64,000 nucleotides of DNA from Paramarasmius palmivorus (GCA_037176845.1 JAYKXP010000022.1:310001-374000); one strand, 5' to 3'; shown: positions 11,187 to 22,509, counted from the first letter of the stretch. Numbers and translations: made by a program. The notes: generated by a model from the sequence alone, not told the origin.

Positions 11187-12695
11187 ATGCCTGAAGATCT
11201 GTCCGTTCCCGAGCTACTTCTGGTGACTGCTTGTGTACGTCCGATTCATGCTGGATAGTGCTCAAAACTCATATTGACAAACCATTACTACAGGTGCAGC
11301 TGTTTCTATACGGCAAGCATACCCAAAGGCTGAAACGTATTACTCGCTAATGCTATGTTTGTAGGGTGTAACGTAGCACTATTCAGCGTAGACATGATTT
11401 TGCTAAAGCAACGAAAAACGCAAAGAAACGTCTGTCGCGAGTTCACGACCATTCTACTCTTCACGCTAATCACCATCGAGGCTATTTTGAACACAATACA
11501 AGCTGTTGCGACAATGCGCATGGCTACCACAGGCCAAGCAATAGACGGTATCAACCTACGCGTGTGCCAGTATGTTCGCTACTTAAGTATTCTCTATCCA
11601 CTACTTACGTGTTCTCCTAGCATCGTCAACCTGGTGACTCTTCAGCTCGTGGTGTGCGTATTATCGTCTTAAGCTCCAGCCCTCGGAGTCTCTCGCTCAT
11701 TCGCATGACTCTTTAGGGCGACATCTTATACCATCTTGGTATGTCTCATGCTCCAACTCCTGCTGTCGCCTCTAGGTTGAGCATTCCATCTTAGGCTTAC
11801 CGTTGTTATTTTATCTGGAATCGAAGTTTCAAAGCCATTGCTCTTCCAACCTTGATGATGCTGGCTGAGGTAAGTGAGTACTTGATTGATTTGTGTACAG
11901 TTGCTTCAGATTGCTCAATGCTTCATACTCTTTATCCTAGTTCTTTTCTGCACTCGGCAAGCGCCCAATGCCTGGGATCAATTAGCTAGTAACGAGGGCT
12001 ACGAAACTCTCGAACGCAAGAAGAATTACGACGTTGCTGCGGCGTTGGCGAGCATGGTTGCCGATACTCTCTTGACTGTCCTTATCGGTAAAGTCGCGTC
12101 CAGCTTTTTGATTTCACCCTAACTAATGTCCACTACAAGCTGGAAAGATTTGGTGGAGCAGTCGTGAATTACTGATACTGAGGCAACGGAAGACTCGGAG
12201 TCAACAGCTGTACGGACGAATCGTCGCGATCATGTAAGAACAACCATATTTCCTCACTGTAGAAGAGGCACTAATATTTTTTTCTAGACTAGAGTCCGGG
12301 ATGATCGTGCCCGTGATCACTATCCTGCTCGTCGTTTACACTGCGCAGAGTAATGGACAAGCCTTGTCGATAGTCACGACTTTGGTTGCTCAAGTATATG
12401 TCAGTGTTAGTGCCTGTTCATCCTGAGCTACGGCTAACCACAGCTCTCGCACTAGGCTCTCGCACCACTATTGATTATGGTTCGCATCGGACTTGGGATG
12501 TCAATTGAGACGGAGAAACTTGCGACTTTATCGACGGGGGTTCTGAGCCAAGACTTGGAATTCCGGGCGGCTGTCTCGGACCCTACAGACATAAGTCGAG
12601 GTCCAGAGGTGCATATTACAACTTCCTTGAACGACCCAAGGGGAGACGAGAGGAATTGTGGTGCAAAGCCTAGTATCAATGAGATGCGCTCTTGA
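11187..12695 (+). CDS. 7-TM protein of the local Agaricomycete family (member 2)
   Basis: Ten exons were placed: 11187-11234, 11294-11312, 11365-11569, 11621-11653, 11717-11738, 11795-11873, 11941-12087, 12140-12233, 12288-12399, 12456-12695. Together they encode 332 residues. TM1 is built from MPEDLSVPELLLVTAC, VQLFLYG and CNVALFSVDMILL. TM3 ends AYRCYFIWNRSFK, TM5 ends AGKIWWSSREL, TM6 has ESGMIVPV, and TM7 leads into ALAPLLIMVRIGLGM and a polar tail ending INEMRS. Exon 2 is 19 bases with a GC donor after it, and exon 5 is 22 bases. Every junction is in phase, so the gene appears functional. Function unknown; a decayed copy of its 3' end sits at 19.8 kb. Confidence 0.85.
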
Positions 12696-13151
12696 ATGTG
12701 TATACCCCTTTCATGAAGCTCGATACATGGTATCGATGTACGAGAGAGGGCTAGGTCTACGAGTCATCTCTAGCATGGGATCATGGGTCTTACTGCGTAT
12801 GCACTTTGCAGACTACTTAAGTATCTTGTACGGTAACTGTTACTGGGACATGACTGGCTGATGCCCTCTGTCAATTTTTTTTGAGTGTTAGGCAGGCCAC
12901 CCTGTCTTACAAATACCCAAGTTGTGGATAGAGATGGTCATTGGGGCTTTTGAGGATGTAGTTCATGATGAAAAGGTGACAAATTAGTGGAAGCAATTAC
13001 AGTTGAATACCTCATTATGGAAACGTCGATATCGACGCATGCACTCCCACTGTTGTCCATGCTGATAGTCATATCTTCTGTCTTAACATCTTCAGAATAC
13101 TCTGCGTTAGAGTCATATATCGAAGGACAAACCGAGAGACGTACCGTCATC
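12696..13151. other. Short convergent intergenic stretch
   Basis: This separates the end of 7-TM member 2 from the 3' end of the minus-strand relic at 13152. No supported feature. Confidence 0.45.
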
Positions 13152-13965
13152 TTAAACCTCTTCGAAACGCGTGTTGCCAACTACCTCAAGAATCATATGT
13201 CCATGAGATCTAGCCAGTTCTAATGACACGGGATCAAAGCCTAAGTGACGATTGACCATTTGGATGGCATCGTAGGCGTCGCGATCCCACCAGGTAAGCC
13301 ATACTTTGATGGTAGTCTCGAAAGACGGAAGGCCCAACCGCAACTGTTCATCTTCCGATATCTCCTCTTTCCCAGCAGAGTCGAATGACCAGTAATACCT
13401 CCTCCCTCTCAGCCAACCATCCCACTCATTGTCGTCACCAGAGGGGCGGGGGATTGGTTGAATGAATAAGTATATCCGTGTTGAAGTGGGGATGTGGGTG
13501 TGTACGCGCGATCCTTCTTTGTCTGGTTTACGTTCGAAAAAAAGCCGAAAATCATTAAGAATGGCTATCACATGTCAACCAACAGACTGACGAAAAAAAA
13601 CATGATAAACTCACAACATTCTCCCCATTCACCCCCTTCCATCCCAAGCTGGCTGAAGATGCCATGTGACTGCGACACCCACGAATCTGCAAAGGAATCC
13701 CATAGCTTCTTGGGCTGCGAACCATAACACAACACAAACGACTCGAGGTTGGCAATGTCCGACAGCTTTAGCATAAAGCTATGCCCCAAATCAGCCCAAA
13801 AAACTATTTCAGCATTTCAAACACACATCACTGATCCATCGTCCATTACGAGCGTGTTTTCTTGCATTGCATCCAGTAGCATCAGGAAAAACCCAAAACG
13901 TAAATTTGTGTCAAATGGAGCGATTTCCTGAACTTTCCGTCAAATACTCCAAATAGATCCCAAGT
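13152..13965 (-). pseudogene. C-terminal relic of the basidiomycete NxTINGGTF-type family
   Basis: The minus strand reads LVMDDGSVMCV, an in-frame TGA, then NAEIVFWADLGHSFMLKLSD, SWVSQSHGIFSQLGM, an intron with donor GTGAGT, and a last exon with YYWSFDSAGKEEISEDEQ and HLGFDPVSLELARSHGH. The same blocks occur in the intact gene at 57.6-59.6 kb (TWLSQSHRVFGSL, FWSLDENGQTEMSEEE, ARGFDPTTAAFARQCGY). No N-terminal half could be found directly upstream, and the TGA interrupts the frame, so this is a 5'-truncated relic. It may be the displaced 3' part of the broken relative at 17.8-19.1 kb, which lies on the same strand. Family function is not established. Confidence 0.68.
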
Positions 13966-14637
13966 TGCCAAATTTGACCATTAGCGCTCTTGGCAATAAT
14001 TCAACTTCCCCCTAAGGAATTCCGGCAAATTGGCAGTTTTTGGTGATATTTGGAAGTATTCCGTGCAAGGTTGGCGCACGATTCAGGGCATTCGCCTACA
14101 GCAAACACTAAATTTTCACACCATTTAGGCAACAAATCACTTTGTATTAATCAACACAGTTAACGTGTACATAGATACAGTACTCTAGAAAACAATCCTA
14201 TCTATTAAATCCACGAGAATCTTCTCTACTTTCTCCGCTCGAGAGCTGTAGTTCTTCCTCCCTAAAACATTTGGGATTAGTGAATCAGCATCACAAAAAG
14301 CAAGTTTAGACAACAGTGGACGTAGCCCTCTGAAAAGAACGCCTAGGTATCCTAGACACCCGTCTGTCAGACGGGTCCTCACGATTGGCTGCTGCTCGAA
14401 GCCTTTGGACCCAAATCAATCTGATCAGACACAGATTTATGTGATGCGTCATACCATTTTGGGTTCCCTTCCCACTCCAGGTTTCTAACCTAGCCATGAA
14501 GATTAGCAATGTAAAGCATCAAGCTACAGAAGGAAAGTAATGGGGAGAAGTAACGGGCAGAGGGAAAGTAATGAATAGAGGGAGAATGAGGAATATCATG
14601 GGGATCAAGGTTGTCCGAAAAGACAACATCAGCAACG
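13966..14637. other. Gene-free, repeat-bearing stretch
   Basis: It contains several short palindromic words related to the element that begins at 14638, such as CCGTCTGTCAGACGG (14361) and CTGATCAGAC (14421). No coding frame could be supported. Confidence 0.4.
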
Positions 14638-16522
14638 TGTCTTTTCAGACAGCCACATGATGACTTCGCTTCTTTTCCTATGCTCGTCTGATCAGACGCC
14701 CGTCTTTTAAGACTGCGATGTCCGACATATCCCACGATCCTCTCAGTACTCATTTATACCAATCACATCTTTCATCTTCAACAAGGACGAACCCGAGGCA
14801 TTTAGAACAACATCTACAATGATAGGGGAGAGACTCGTAAGGAGAGAAACAGACACCTTTCGTCATCTCTACCGCCATCTTTTAAACTTCTGAAAAGATC
14901 GTATCCTTTCAGACAGCCTTGTACGTAAGGACACTATCTTGATGCGTGCGCGTAAAAATATCACACACTTCTTGGAAATCGTATGTTTGACATGCGTTGT
15001 AGCCACACTCGCCGTAAGCACCTGCACAGGCTACATTATCAAAGTCTACATGATGCTCAACATGACAATGAAGACTAAATGCTAGTATAAGAACCATTGT
15101 TCATTGACCGTGAGTGTTATTCAGGGAATAAACATGGACTCATGCTCAATAGAATATAACTTGATCTAGCATTTCTGGGCCTTTATGGCTTGTGTAGCTG
15201 CCGGAAAGCGTTTGGTGTAGCCTGAGGACTTCCTGGACACCACAAGAAGGATCGATGAAACGGGCGTCAAGTGGGCGCTAATATTTCGGTTGTACATCCG
15301 GCAAAAACAAAAAAAAATATACAACACGCAAATCATGGCTCGTAGTGCCTAAAGATCGTATTAATCGAATGCTGCTATGTTGAGGATGCACCAAAAAATT
15401 CAACAGGCAAAAAGAGCTGATTCATGTTATCAAGCTGCAAGTTGGATTTACACTGTGTTCAACTGTATTGGGAGTTATGGATGGATATACCGAACCTTCC
15501 GGTATTTATCACCACCTCGTCGTGAGTCACAGGCTAATCTCCTGCAGATACTCTCAAATGTCAGCATAAACCATGCCATGAAACTGGCACTGCTGTCTAT
15601 GTGCGGCACCATGTGAGAAACACACATTTCCACTTGTTTATTTTTTTCGGTCGTACACATCGCGTCCAGGTAACCTTCACCTAATATAAAACAATCAAAT
15701 ACTGTATTCTTATACATAAATTTCCTCTTGATATACTCTGAGGCCCTGATCCTGCCGTAGAGATGGCTACAGTATACGCATGATATGTTTTGGTGTTATG
15801 ACATATATCAGCTTGGTTTCCTCAACACAGATACCATAGAATACAGTGATCGAAGCAGTTTAGCTGCCTTTTTCCCAAAGTAGTAGCATTGAAATTCTGG
15901 ATTACAACAAGATTACAATCGAAATGGCCTGGGGATGTTACATGTATGTCGAGTGGAACAGACATAAAATACCGGGAATTACATCATTCCCGACTCAAAT
16001 CAGTGTCCTTAAGCAATATTCAGGGTTATCGGGCTGTAAAACATGTGCGAGCTGAGCTTATATGAAATACACTGGCTCCTCACATATACTGGCATCGCCG
16101 AATGTCTGAAAACAGCATCGAAGATTTGACATTGAAAAAGATCCAGCGGAGAATCATGGGAAATGTTGGATGATGCAGTCTTTAGCACGTCTGATCAGAA
16201 GGTGTGACGAGCTTCTATCTGAAAAGAAGCGCCGTCTGAACGATGTCGAAGTGAAACCCTAGTATTACGTGTCTTTCGGACAATTTCTGACACCGGGATA
16301 TCTCCCGCTATTCCCTTCTTGGCTACTTACACGCCAATTCTCGCTGCCAGTTCAGAGGCGTCACAAACCTAAGGGCCAATTAGTGTGTTTTAATCAGATG
16401 GGGAGTATTTAGACATGGTTTACCAGATATGTCTGTCTGAAAAAGGTGTCTGATTAGAGGTCTTGACTGAGTGATGATTGATGGCTGATATGCGTCATCT
16501 GACTGGGCTGTCTGAAAAGACA
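14638..16522. mobile_element. Putative non-autonomous element with terminal inverted repeats
   Basis: TGTCTTTTCAGACAGCC at 14638-14654 has its exact inverse complement at 16506-16522. Similarity continues inward in degenerate form (both ends carry GATGAC and a CTGATCAGAC/CTAATCAGAC word). Further copies or half-copies of the TCTGAAAAGA word lie at 14611, 14918 (inverted), 16228 and 16434. The interior has no transposase-like frame; small frames at 14.9-15.1 and 15.4-15.6 kb are unassigned. No target duplication was recognised, so the exact boundaries are uncertain. Confidence 0.5.
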
Positions 16523-16639
16523 ACCTTAACGTTGAGCATCAGCCAATCCTGAGGGCCTGTCTTACAGACGAACGCCTACGATACCAAGGCTTTCTTTTCA
16601 GAGCCCTACATGGACTCCTCGTTTAGATACATACCGGAC

Positions 16640-17170
16640 AAGCCGGAAGAGCGTGTGCATAAGTCGATGATAATCGAGGGGATTTCTGTCGCGACTCGCG
16701 CGCACCTGTTAAGCATTGCATAGTACCGTCATAATTTGAAGCACCACTGTAGATGTTACGAGTCAGAGATAGAACAAATTCACTGATACGAAAACTTACG
16801 GCGGTAGTAGCCGTAGCGACGAAGCCTGGTGGCAAAACTGGTAGGTCACCGACGATGGACTTGAAGTCAAGGTATTGATCGGCCTTGTATTTGGTACACA
16901 GACGCTTCATGCACGCGATAATTGGTGCACTCATGTACGGTGCCAACTCATCAACTTTCCTGACTTAACACTCTGTCAGTTTTGGTTAGCATTGCAAGCC
17001 CGCCACTATAGAGGATTACGACGCACAGTAGTGGGTTCCCACTTCCCGGGGTATGCAAAGTTATCCTCCTTCGTCAACCCGTTTCTTGCAGAGTTCGGGA
17101 TCGCCGGTCAGCTCGTACCCCATCCATGATACAAAGCTTAGTCGCTTTCTTTGCATCAACCCTAGCATGA
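16640..17170 (-). pseudogene. Unidentified coding remnant
   Basis: The minus strand carries protein-like stretches in more than one frame: SWMGYELTGDPELCKKRVDE, then out of phase NFAYPGKWEPTTVRRNPL, then YMSAPIIACMKRLCTKYKAD and FKSIVGDLPVLPPGFVATAT. Together they look like one protein disrupted by a frame change near 17055. I do not recognise the family with confidence. The surrounding area is rich in repeat words, which fits decay. Confidence 0.4.
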
Positions 17171-17812
17171 GGTTAGTGAGTGCTTGTCTTCAATAGAGGT
17201 TCCGTACCGAGTTCTTGGTCATATTCTTCTGTACGTTGTCCTTTGGGAATCGCATTTGAGTCTTCCCACTCGAACAACACTCTTCTTGAAGTTGCCTTTG
17301 ATGGTTGCAAGCTCTTGTTGCAGTAGATGTCTGTTGCCGAGTGAAATATGAAGAGATTGCAAGGACAGGTAAGGGATGTAACTTGTAGTGAGTGAAAAAT
17401 GTCAGAGAAGGTGGGGGTGAAAGGTGAGGAAAGGTAGCGCCCGTGTGACAGTCGCTGTGACCGCTGACGTTGCCCGGACCGGTGAATGTTCTACAACGTT
17501 CCACGGTGTTCGGCATTGTTCGCTGGTGGTATGTAGGTACGTCTCTATCACACTTACAACTTGCAACTCCTTTGCAATACAATGAGCTCTCGGAGCATTG
17601 CAAACATTGTCGCTATGAGGCTTATAAGGAGGCCGAGAAGAACGTGGATAGAAATGTTGATATCGATGGTATATAAACACGGGCTCCAACGTCGGTAAAA
17701 ATATGTCGAAGTCATCATAATTGAAGGGCTAAGGTAGAAAATCCTAGTAAATTGTGCCAAATTCTCAAAATCTTACCAACTCTGTGAAATTAGACGTTTT
17801 GGAGCGTTGGCA
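17171..17812. other. Intergenic stretch holding a dispersed repeat copy
   Basis: 17437-17520 resembles segments at 23480-23560 and, inverted, 60100-60165. The shared core is GTGTGAC, then GTGACCG, then TACAACG and TGTTCGGC. Open frames here have no family motif. Confidence 0.35.
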
Positions 17813-19132
17813 TCAATTTCTGATATTTTCGCGTAATTTACATTTTGGATTTTTCCTGATGAGACGAGACCGCTCCTCCAAAGGGTTGTAATACCATTCC
17901 CCTCTTTCTCCCGGGTATCGAGCGATGATCTTTCGAGAGCTTCGGTGAAAAACCGTGCCAGGGAGAGATGATAGGATAAATTTGGTGTCTTGGCTGTTTG
18001 GCCACTCGGGGGCTGCTTTATGGGACCAGCGGATTCCGTAGATGATATCGTACACAGGAAGGATTCCGATGAGGTACTGGAAAAGAATGCTGGTGCTGTT
18101 GTAGGTCTGGAGGTCCAAGGAAGGATGATCACTTTTGACAGGTGAGAGAGCTGACCAAGGCCAAACCCGGTAATTCACGCTGGATGAATCGGCGACATAG
18201 AGCCCTCTGTAGAACGTGCCATTTCGGGGGCTGACCCATAGCTCGCGAAACAGCTACAAGCTGGATTGTGAAACTTGGGCTGAAATCTCGAACGTTCGGC
18301 ATACCGTTTGTGCATCCACCCCTTGTGTTATTGCTGACTGGTCAAAGAAGAAAGTTAGAGCAGAAAGATAGGATAGATAATGAGTTTCACCGCACATGAG
18401 CAAGATACATGTGTAAAATACACGAGAAGCTATTTCTTTCAAATATGTGGGACACCGGCACAAGTGCTGCATCGTGGATGGAATTAAGCATGGCTCTATC
18501 GGATATGTGATTTTTCGACCTGACCATCATAAAAAACGAGTCCCGGTAACGCGTTGTAAGCGATATAACCAAAAAGCTCCACCCAGTTCACATCTCTACA
18601 TCTTCATCAGCACAAGGAAGGCTCTGCATTAGGAACACGGGCAACTCACTTGACAGTAGAGAAGGTCTTAAAGTCTTGCTGGTAGGCCTACGGAGATGCG
18701 AAACGATCAGTTGTGTCAGAATTTGAAACTGAGGGCGTCCTCACTTGAACGGCATGGGGGCCTTCGTATTTGACATACATGAATTCCTTCTCCTCCCGTT
18801 GCTCTTCAATGCTAGCAATGTAGATGACCCGACGGGCATCCAGTCTTCCCCAGCCTTTTCTCCAGCCTTCCGCATCGTCTCTTTTGACTGTAGTGACCGC
18901 TATCCTTCGCTTAAGCCGGATATTCGCCGTCTTGAGTTCATGAAACTGAAGCACAGAAGGTTTAAGAACGGCAGTCCCAACATTTCTATCAACGTACCTG
19001 AGCCAAAGGATCCGTGAGATGCACTAAGTCTCTTCCGATGCTACGACCATGGTTGTTGTACTGATTACCCCCGACGATTGAAAAGGTCCCGCCATTAATC
19101 GTGAAGTTGGAAGATCCTTGGAAGAAGTCCAT
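17813..19132 (-). pseudogene. N-terminal part of an NxTINGGTF-type family gene, probably broken
   Basis: Exon 1 starts MDFFQGSSNFTINGGTFSIV at 19132, an N-terminal signature frequent in Agaricomycete hypothetical proteins. Spliced exons then give FHELKTANIRLKRRIAV, YIASIEEQREEKEFMYVKYE (resembling a degenerate kinase N-lobe), NWVELFGYIAYNALPGLVFY, a LVPVSHIFERN exon, and ELWVSPRNGTFYRGLYVAD with YLIGILPVYDIIYGIRWS. The frame ends at 17813 just where the conserved C-terminal block should begin. The next plausible coding (NYAKISEIDANAPKRLISQS) is in another frame. The C-terminal WLSQ and GFDP blocks are missing, though a relic with them lies 4 kb downstream at 13.2-13.9 kb. Likely a pseudogene. 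Confidence 0.6.
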
Positions 19133-19424
19133 GAGCGACGGTGGTGGTTGAGGGACAAGGTGCACTGCATATAGAACGCATGTTCATCCCAAGGCTGTCC
19201 CCATCGGACGTTGAGTGCAACAGTAAGAATGACGGGATTGGAGTCATGTTGTACAGTGAAAAATGTCACAGTGACTTATAGCACCTGGGGCTTTGAATAA
19301 GGGTCTACCTAGCTGTCTGGCGACTTGACCTACAGCAAGCTCGTGTTGGGGGTACGTGTAGAAATGTAGAAGAATTATTCCCAGCCGGCGATAACCTTGA
19401 CCTCACTCAAACCTGTAAACGTTG

Positions 19425-19751
19425 TTAGTCGTTACCAAACTTGAAGATGTGATCATGCTCACTGAGTTTCTTCATGTTTCTAACGGCTTCGCAGCTCTCA
19501 CCTATACTCTGCATCTCCTTGGCTATCCCAGCCCTTGTCTCTGGACCCACAAACAAGACTCCAGCCTTTTCGAAATGCATCCCGTGTCTTCGCTTTAGGA
19601 TCGCTGGTCCAAATGTGATTCTTTCATCTACCTCCACAAGTGCAGGGTGAAGTAGCGAGTGTCTGCGAATATCAAAGTCGAGAATTTTGAAGTGGGATGG
19701 TTGAAAATGAGCGTAATCCTTCAACGAGAGTATCTTGCGTGAAACCGTCAC
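19425..19751 (-). CDS. Unidentified open frame, about 109 codons, no ATG
   Basis: The frame reads coding-like: DYAHFQPSHFKILDFDIRR, ERITFGPAILKRRHG and MHFEKAGVLFVGPETRAGIA. Its first codon is GTG at 19751, so the true 5' end, if any, is spliced or lost. It abuts a plus-strand 7-TM gene fragment, which suggests a truncation junction. I do not recognise the domain. It could be an internal exon of a larger or decayed gene. Confidence 0.3.
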   Translation of the reverse strand: MTVSRKILSLKDYAHFQPSHFKILDFDIRRHSLLHPALVEVDERITFGPAILKRRHGMHFEKAGVLFVGPETRAGIAKEMQSIGESCEAVRNMKKLSEHDHIFKFGND

Positions 19752-19779
19752 TCGGGCCGGAACCTGCGAGTTACGGCTA

Positions 19780-19925
19780 GACAGGGTGTTAAGTCAAGAC
19801 CCGGAGCAGCTTTCTCCAGCCCTGCATTGGCCTTCGACGACAAACACAGGTCAAGGTCTAGAGACTAAAATTGCGGTGTGCTTGAGCGACCCAAGGGGAG
19901 ACGCGAAGAATTGTGCAAAAGCTGG
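19780..19925 (+). pseudogene. Isolated 3' fragment of a 7-TM family gene
   Basis: The plus strand reads VLSQDPEQLSPALHWPS and then LSDPRGDAKNCAKAG. Gene member 2 ends with VLSQDLEFRAAVSDP and LNDPRGDERNCGAKP, and the DNA shares GACCCAAGGGGAGACG. No upstream exons of the family are present, so this is a detached cytoplasmic-tail fragment left by duplication or deletion. Confidence 0.65.
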
Positions 19926-20218
19926 TTATGAGGTACATCATACAAAACAGATCATGTTTTTGCTATCATTTTCGTGTAATAATACAGTCATTAGCTGAGT
20001 ATGGTACAAGCCAAAAACCGAAGGGAATAAGTTAGTCTGACAGAAGCAGAAAAAGAATGTGATGTAGAGTACTGTACACCAGCCTCAGAGAGGTGCAAGA
20101 AAGCGAGCGGCATCGATGAAGTAACGAGTGATAAGAGATACAGTATTTCGCGTGAGATTATTGTCATTGAAGCCGTGGTATCATCGTGGAGTGATCTTCG
20201 CACTGTAGGTAAGGGAAT
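19926..20218. other. 3' flank of STE3 receptor 1
   Basis: Short stretch between the 7-TM fragment and the receptor stop; no supported feature. Confidence 0.4.
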
Positions 20219-21806
20219 CTATATGGCTCTAGGCCACGTCGAGGGTGGGTATAAAGGTGAACCAAGAGCACGAGACAGCTCAGCTGGATCTGCAATGCGC
20301 TCTTCGATGGGTATGCCAGCATCGGTGACCACACCATGTCTGGGTGGCGAAGTAGAAGTCGAAGGAGCATATGTAACCGACGACTGGGTGTTTATTGAAG
20401 TTGGTGTCATTGGGATATCGTCATAATGATCTTTGGATTCTTTGAACGGAGGTGGTGGTGAATATACGGTGTCCAGGTCGGAATCGGGCTCGGAATGTGT
20501 ATAACATTCGGAGAGCGATTTGTTGTACCTCCGCTCTTTTTCATATTCATCGTGGAGTTTCTTGGGTGTAGGGGGTTCGGGGTAGGTCGATGAATCGGGG
20601 GTAGATGTGTCCACAGAGTTGATAGCAAAGCTAGGCTTTATCAACGTCGGGAGCGATAGGCCTTGGTTCTTCTCTTTATCGTTGATGCTGCGAAACAAGG
20701 TCAATTATTGATCAAGAAAGTATGAGTTAGCTACGAACCGGAACATAGGGAGCTCAAGTTTGCCTTTCTTGGGTACAGATAGACGGAAGACGCGAGTCCA
20801 TATCCAAAGACCGCAATTTTTGTACATCTCGATTGAATCCGCGCCAAATGCGAAAAATATGACAAAGATAAGTGTGGACGCTGGTACGAGCCACCATAGC
20901 ACGTAGAAGCTATCTTGTATGAGTTTGGGTGTGAGAAGAGTTGGCCAAGGGTCGATGCGAAGCCAGTCGGAGTGTACGCGGTCCCAAGATGTCCAAGGTC
21001 GTATCGGGACAGCGATGGAATTGAACCAAAGGACATAAATGGTTATGCCGAGTGACCAAAACATTTCAACCACTGCCATGGACATCAGTCGAAAGAAGCG
21101 CGACGGTGTCAGCGCAGAATGAGCGGCGAGATGGGCAGCAAATGTTAGGCGACGAATGATGAAGTGTCGCAGAGCTAAGCCTGCGAAGACGAGACACGCG
21201 ACCGAAAGAATGAGAGGTGGTACCCAAACGAGAAATATCGATGGGATGGAATAGTATGTTGTTGGTCGGCACCCGTAATCTTCAATAATGTCGAACCGGT
21301 GACCTTGCACGATGAAGTCTGTTTTATCAAGGAAAAAAAATTAGGTATAACCTCCAGAAAAAAAGAGGTCGACTCACGCAAACCCATATATACAATCGGC
21401 AATAAGACACACATTGAAAGTTCAAAGATGGTACGACGCCTTCGATCCAAGCTTGTGACACTCGCGACGCGGGTTGACGCTACTCTTTCAAGGTGAATGC
21501 AGACACAAAGGCATGCAGCTGGTAAGGCTATGTTCGCGCCAATGATGAGCTTGGTCGCTGGCTGAAGGTCAGCATGCAAGCAAAGCTAGAAACGTGTAAC
21601 CACTTACTGATATCGCACCATACGGGAATGACAATATCGACATTCTGAGCCCATACTACGGCATCGACGCCGTATATGACATTAATAATAAAGAGCCAGG
21701 CAATGATTGAAAGAGTTGCTGTATTTTTTGCTTTCCAATGCGAGGGAAGAGGTAGAAGAACGGAGGCAGCAGCAACGAAGGCTACGGGTGCCAGCTCGGG
21801 GCGCAT
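20219..21806 (-). CDS. STE3: STE3-type mating pheromone receptor 1, 475 residues
   Basis: Four exons (21806-21608, 21557-21378, 21318-20739, 20687-20219) give a continuous 475-residue frame. The N-terminus MRPELAPVAFVAAASVLLPL and the end of exon 1 (WAQNVDIVIPVWCDI) are classic fungal STE3 features. They are followed by TTKLIIGANIALPAACLCV, IVQGHRFDIIEDYGCRP, WLVPASTLIFVIFFAFG, and a long serine/proline-rich cytoplasmic tail. STE3 proteins are plasma-membrane G-protein-coupled receptors for lipidated peptide pheromones and control nuclear migration and clamp fusion in mushrooms. A pheromone precursor gene starts 476 bases upstream on the other strand, so the two form a divergent B mating-type pair. 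No lesion was seen. Confidence 0.93.
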
Positions 21807-22281
21807 ACTAACAGTGAGGAAGGGGGAAGAAGCAGAGATGGAATTGAGGATATTCCTGTATTTGAATCATTGTCTTCGATGTTTTCAATACAAAGAAATA
21901 TGGTAACAATGGGAAGTAGGTTAGAGGTAGGAGTAACACTTGCCGGCAAAGATTATCTCGGCGCTTTCCATATCTGGACTTTTTCAAACTCCGCCTATTG
22001 ATCGCCTAATATGGTAATGGGGAACAATGAAGGCTTTCCCCGAAATTTCACCACGACATCCTCGTTCCCCGTCAGACAACGCAAAGCTAGCCCTACAAGA
22101 GCAAATTGCGGTAGCAAATGTTCCAGAAAACAATGATTTCTAGAATAAAAGTGATGCCACATGGCTTAGATTACTGGTCATTTATATCTCCTGAGCCACT
22201 CATGGGGATCCCCCAATCTTTGACCCCATTGTTCTCCCCAGACCCTTTGCGGACTCGATCTCCATAGCGAAAGCGCCTCGA
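21807..22281. promoter_or_regulatory. Divergent promoter region of STE3 receptor 1 and pheromone 1
   Basis: This 475-base stretch separates two divergent mating genes. GAACAATGAA at 22022-22031, in coding orientation for the pheromone gene, matches the element found upstream of the other pheromone genes. Weaker AACAATGR words lie at 21904 and 22128. The ACAATG core is of the kind bound by HMG-box factors, the class that includes basidiomycete pheromone-response regulators. Confidence 0.5.
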
Positions 22282-22509
22282 ATGGACACGCTTTCAATAC
22301 TCAACTTCGACGATATGGAGTTTTCCATAGGTTCGACTCTTTCAACACCCGCCGAGGAGAAATCTGGTTTCATAACACCCCCCTCGAGTCCTTCGAGAAG
22401 ACCATCGCTATGCGAGCGTGAGCTCGAACCAGCATCACAGCCATATCGAATACCCGTTGACTCTGAAGTGCGGGATGGTACCAATACATGGTATTGCGTC
22501 GTCTCATGA
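22282..22509 (+). CDS. Mating pheromone precursor 1, 75 residues, CaaX end CVVS
   Basis: A single-exon frame starts MDTLSILNFDDMEFS and ends in CVVS, a CaaX box for farnesylation and carboxymethylation of the cysteine. The likely mature peptide follows the charged site EVR, leaving eight residues up to and including the cysteine (DGTNTWYC). Basidiomycete precursors typically have 50-90 residues with such a charged cleavage site. Fourteen bases after the stop begins a 55-base intron (22524-22578, branch CTAAC), also present in the other three pheromone genes. It is divergent from STE3 receptor 1. Pheromones normally activate receptors of other specificities, not the allele in the same sub-locus. 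Confidence 0.9.
   Translation: MDTLSILNFDDMEFSIGSTLSTPAEEKSGFITPPSSPSRRPSLCERELEPASQPYRIPVDSEVRDGTNTWYCVVS

Noticed and set aside
14909..15097. Cysteine-rich 62-codon minus-strand frame
   Set aside because: Inside the repeat element, no ATG-supported homologue pattern and no flanking exons; too weak to call a secreted protein.
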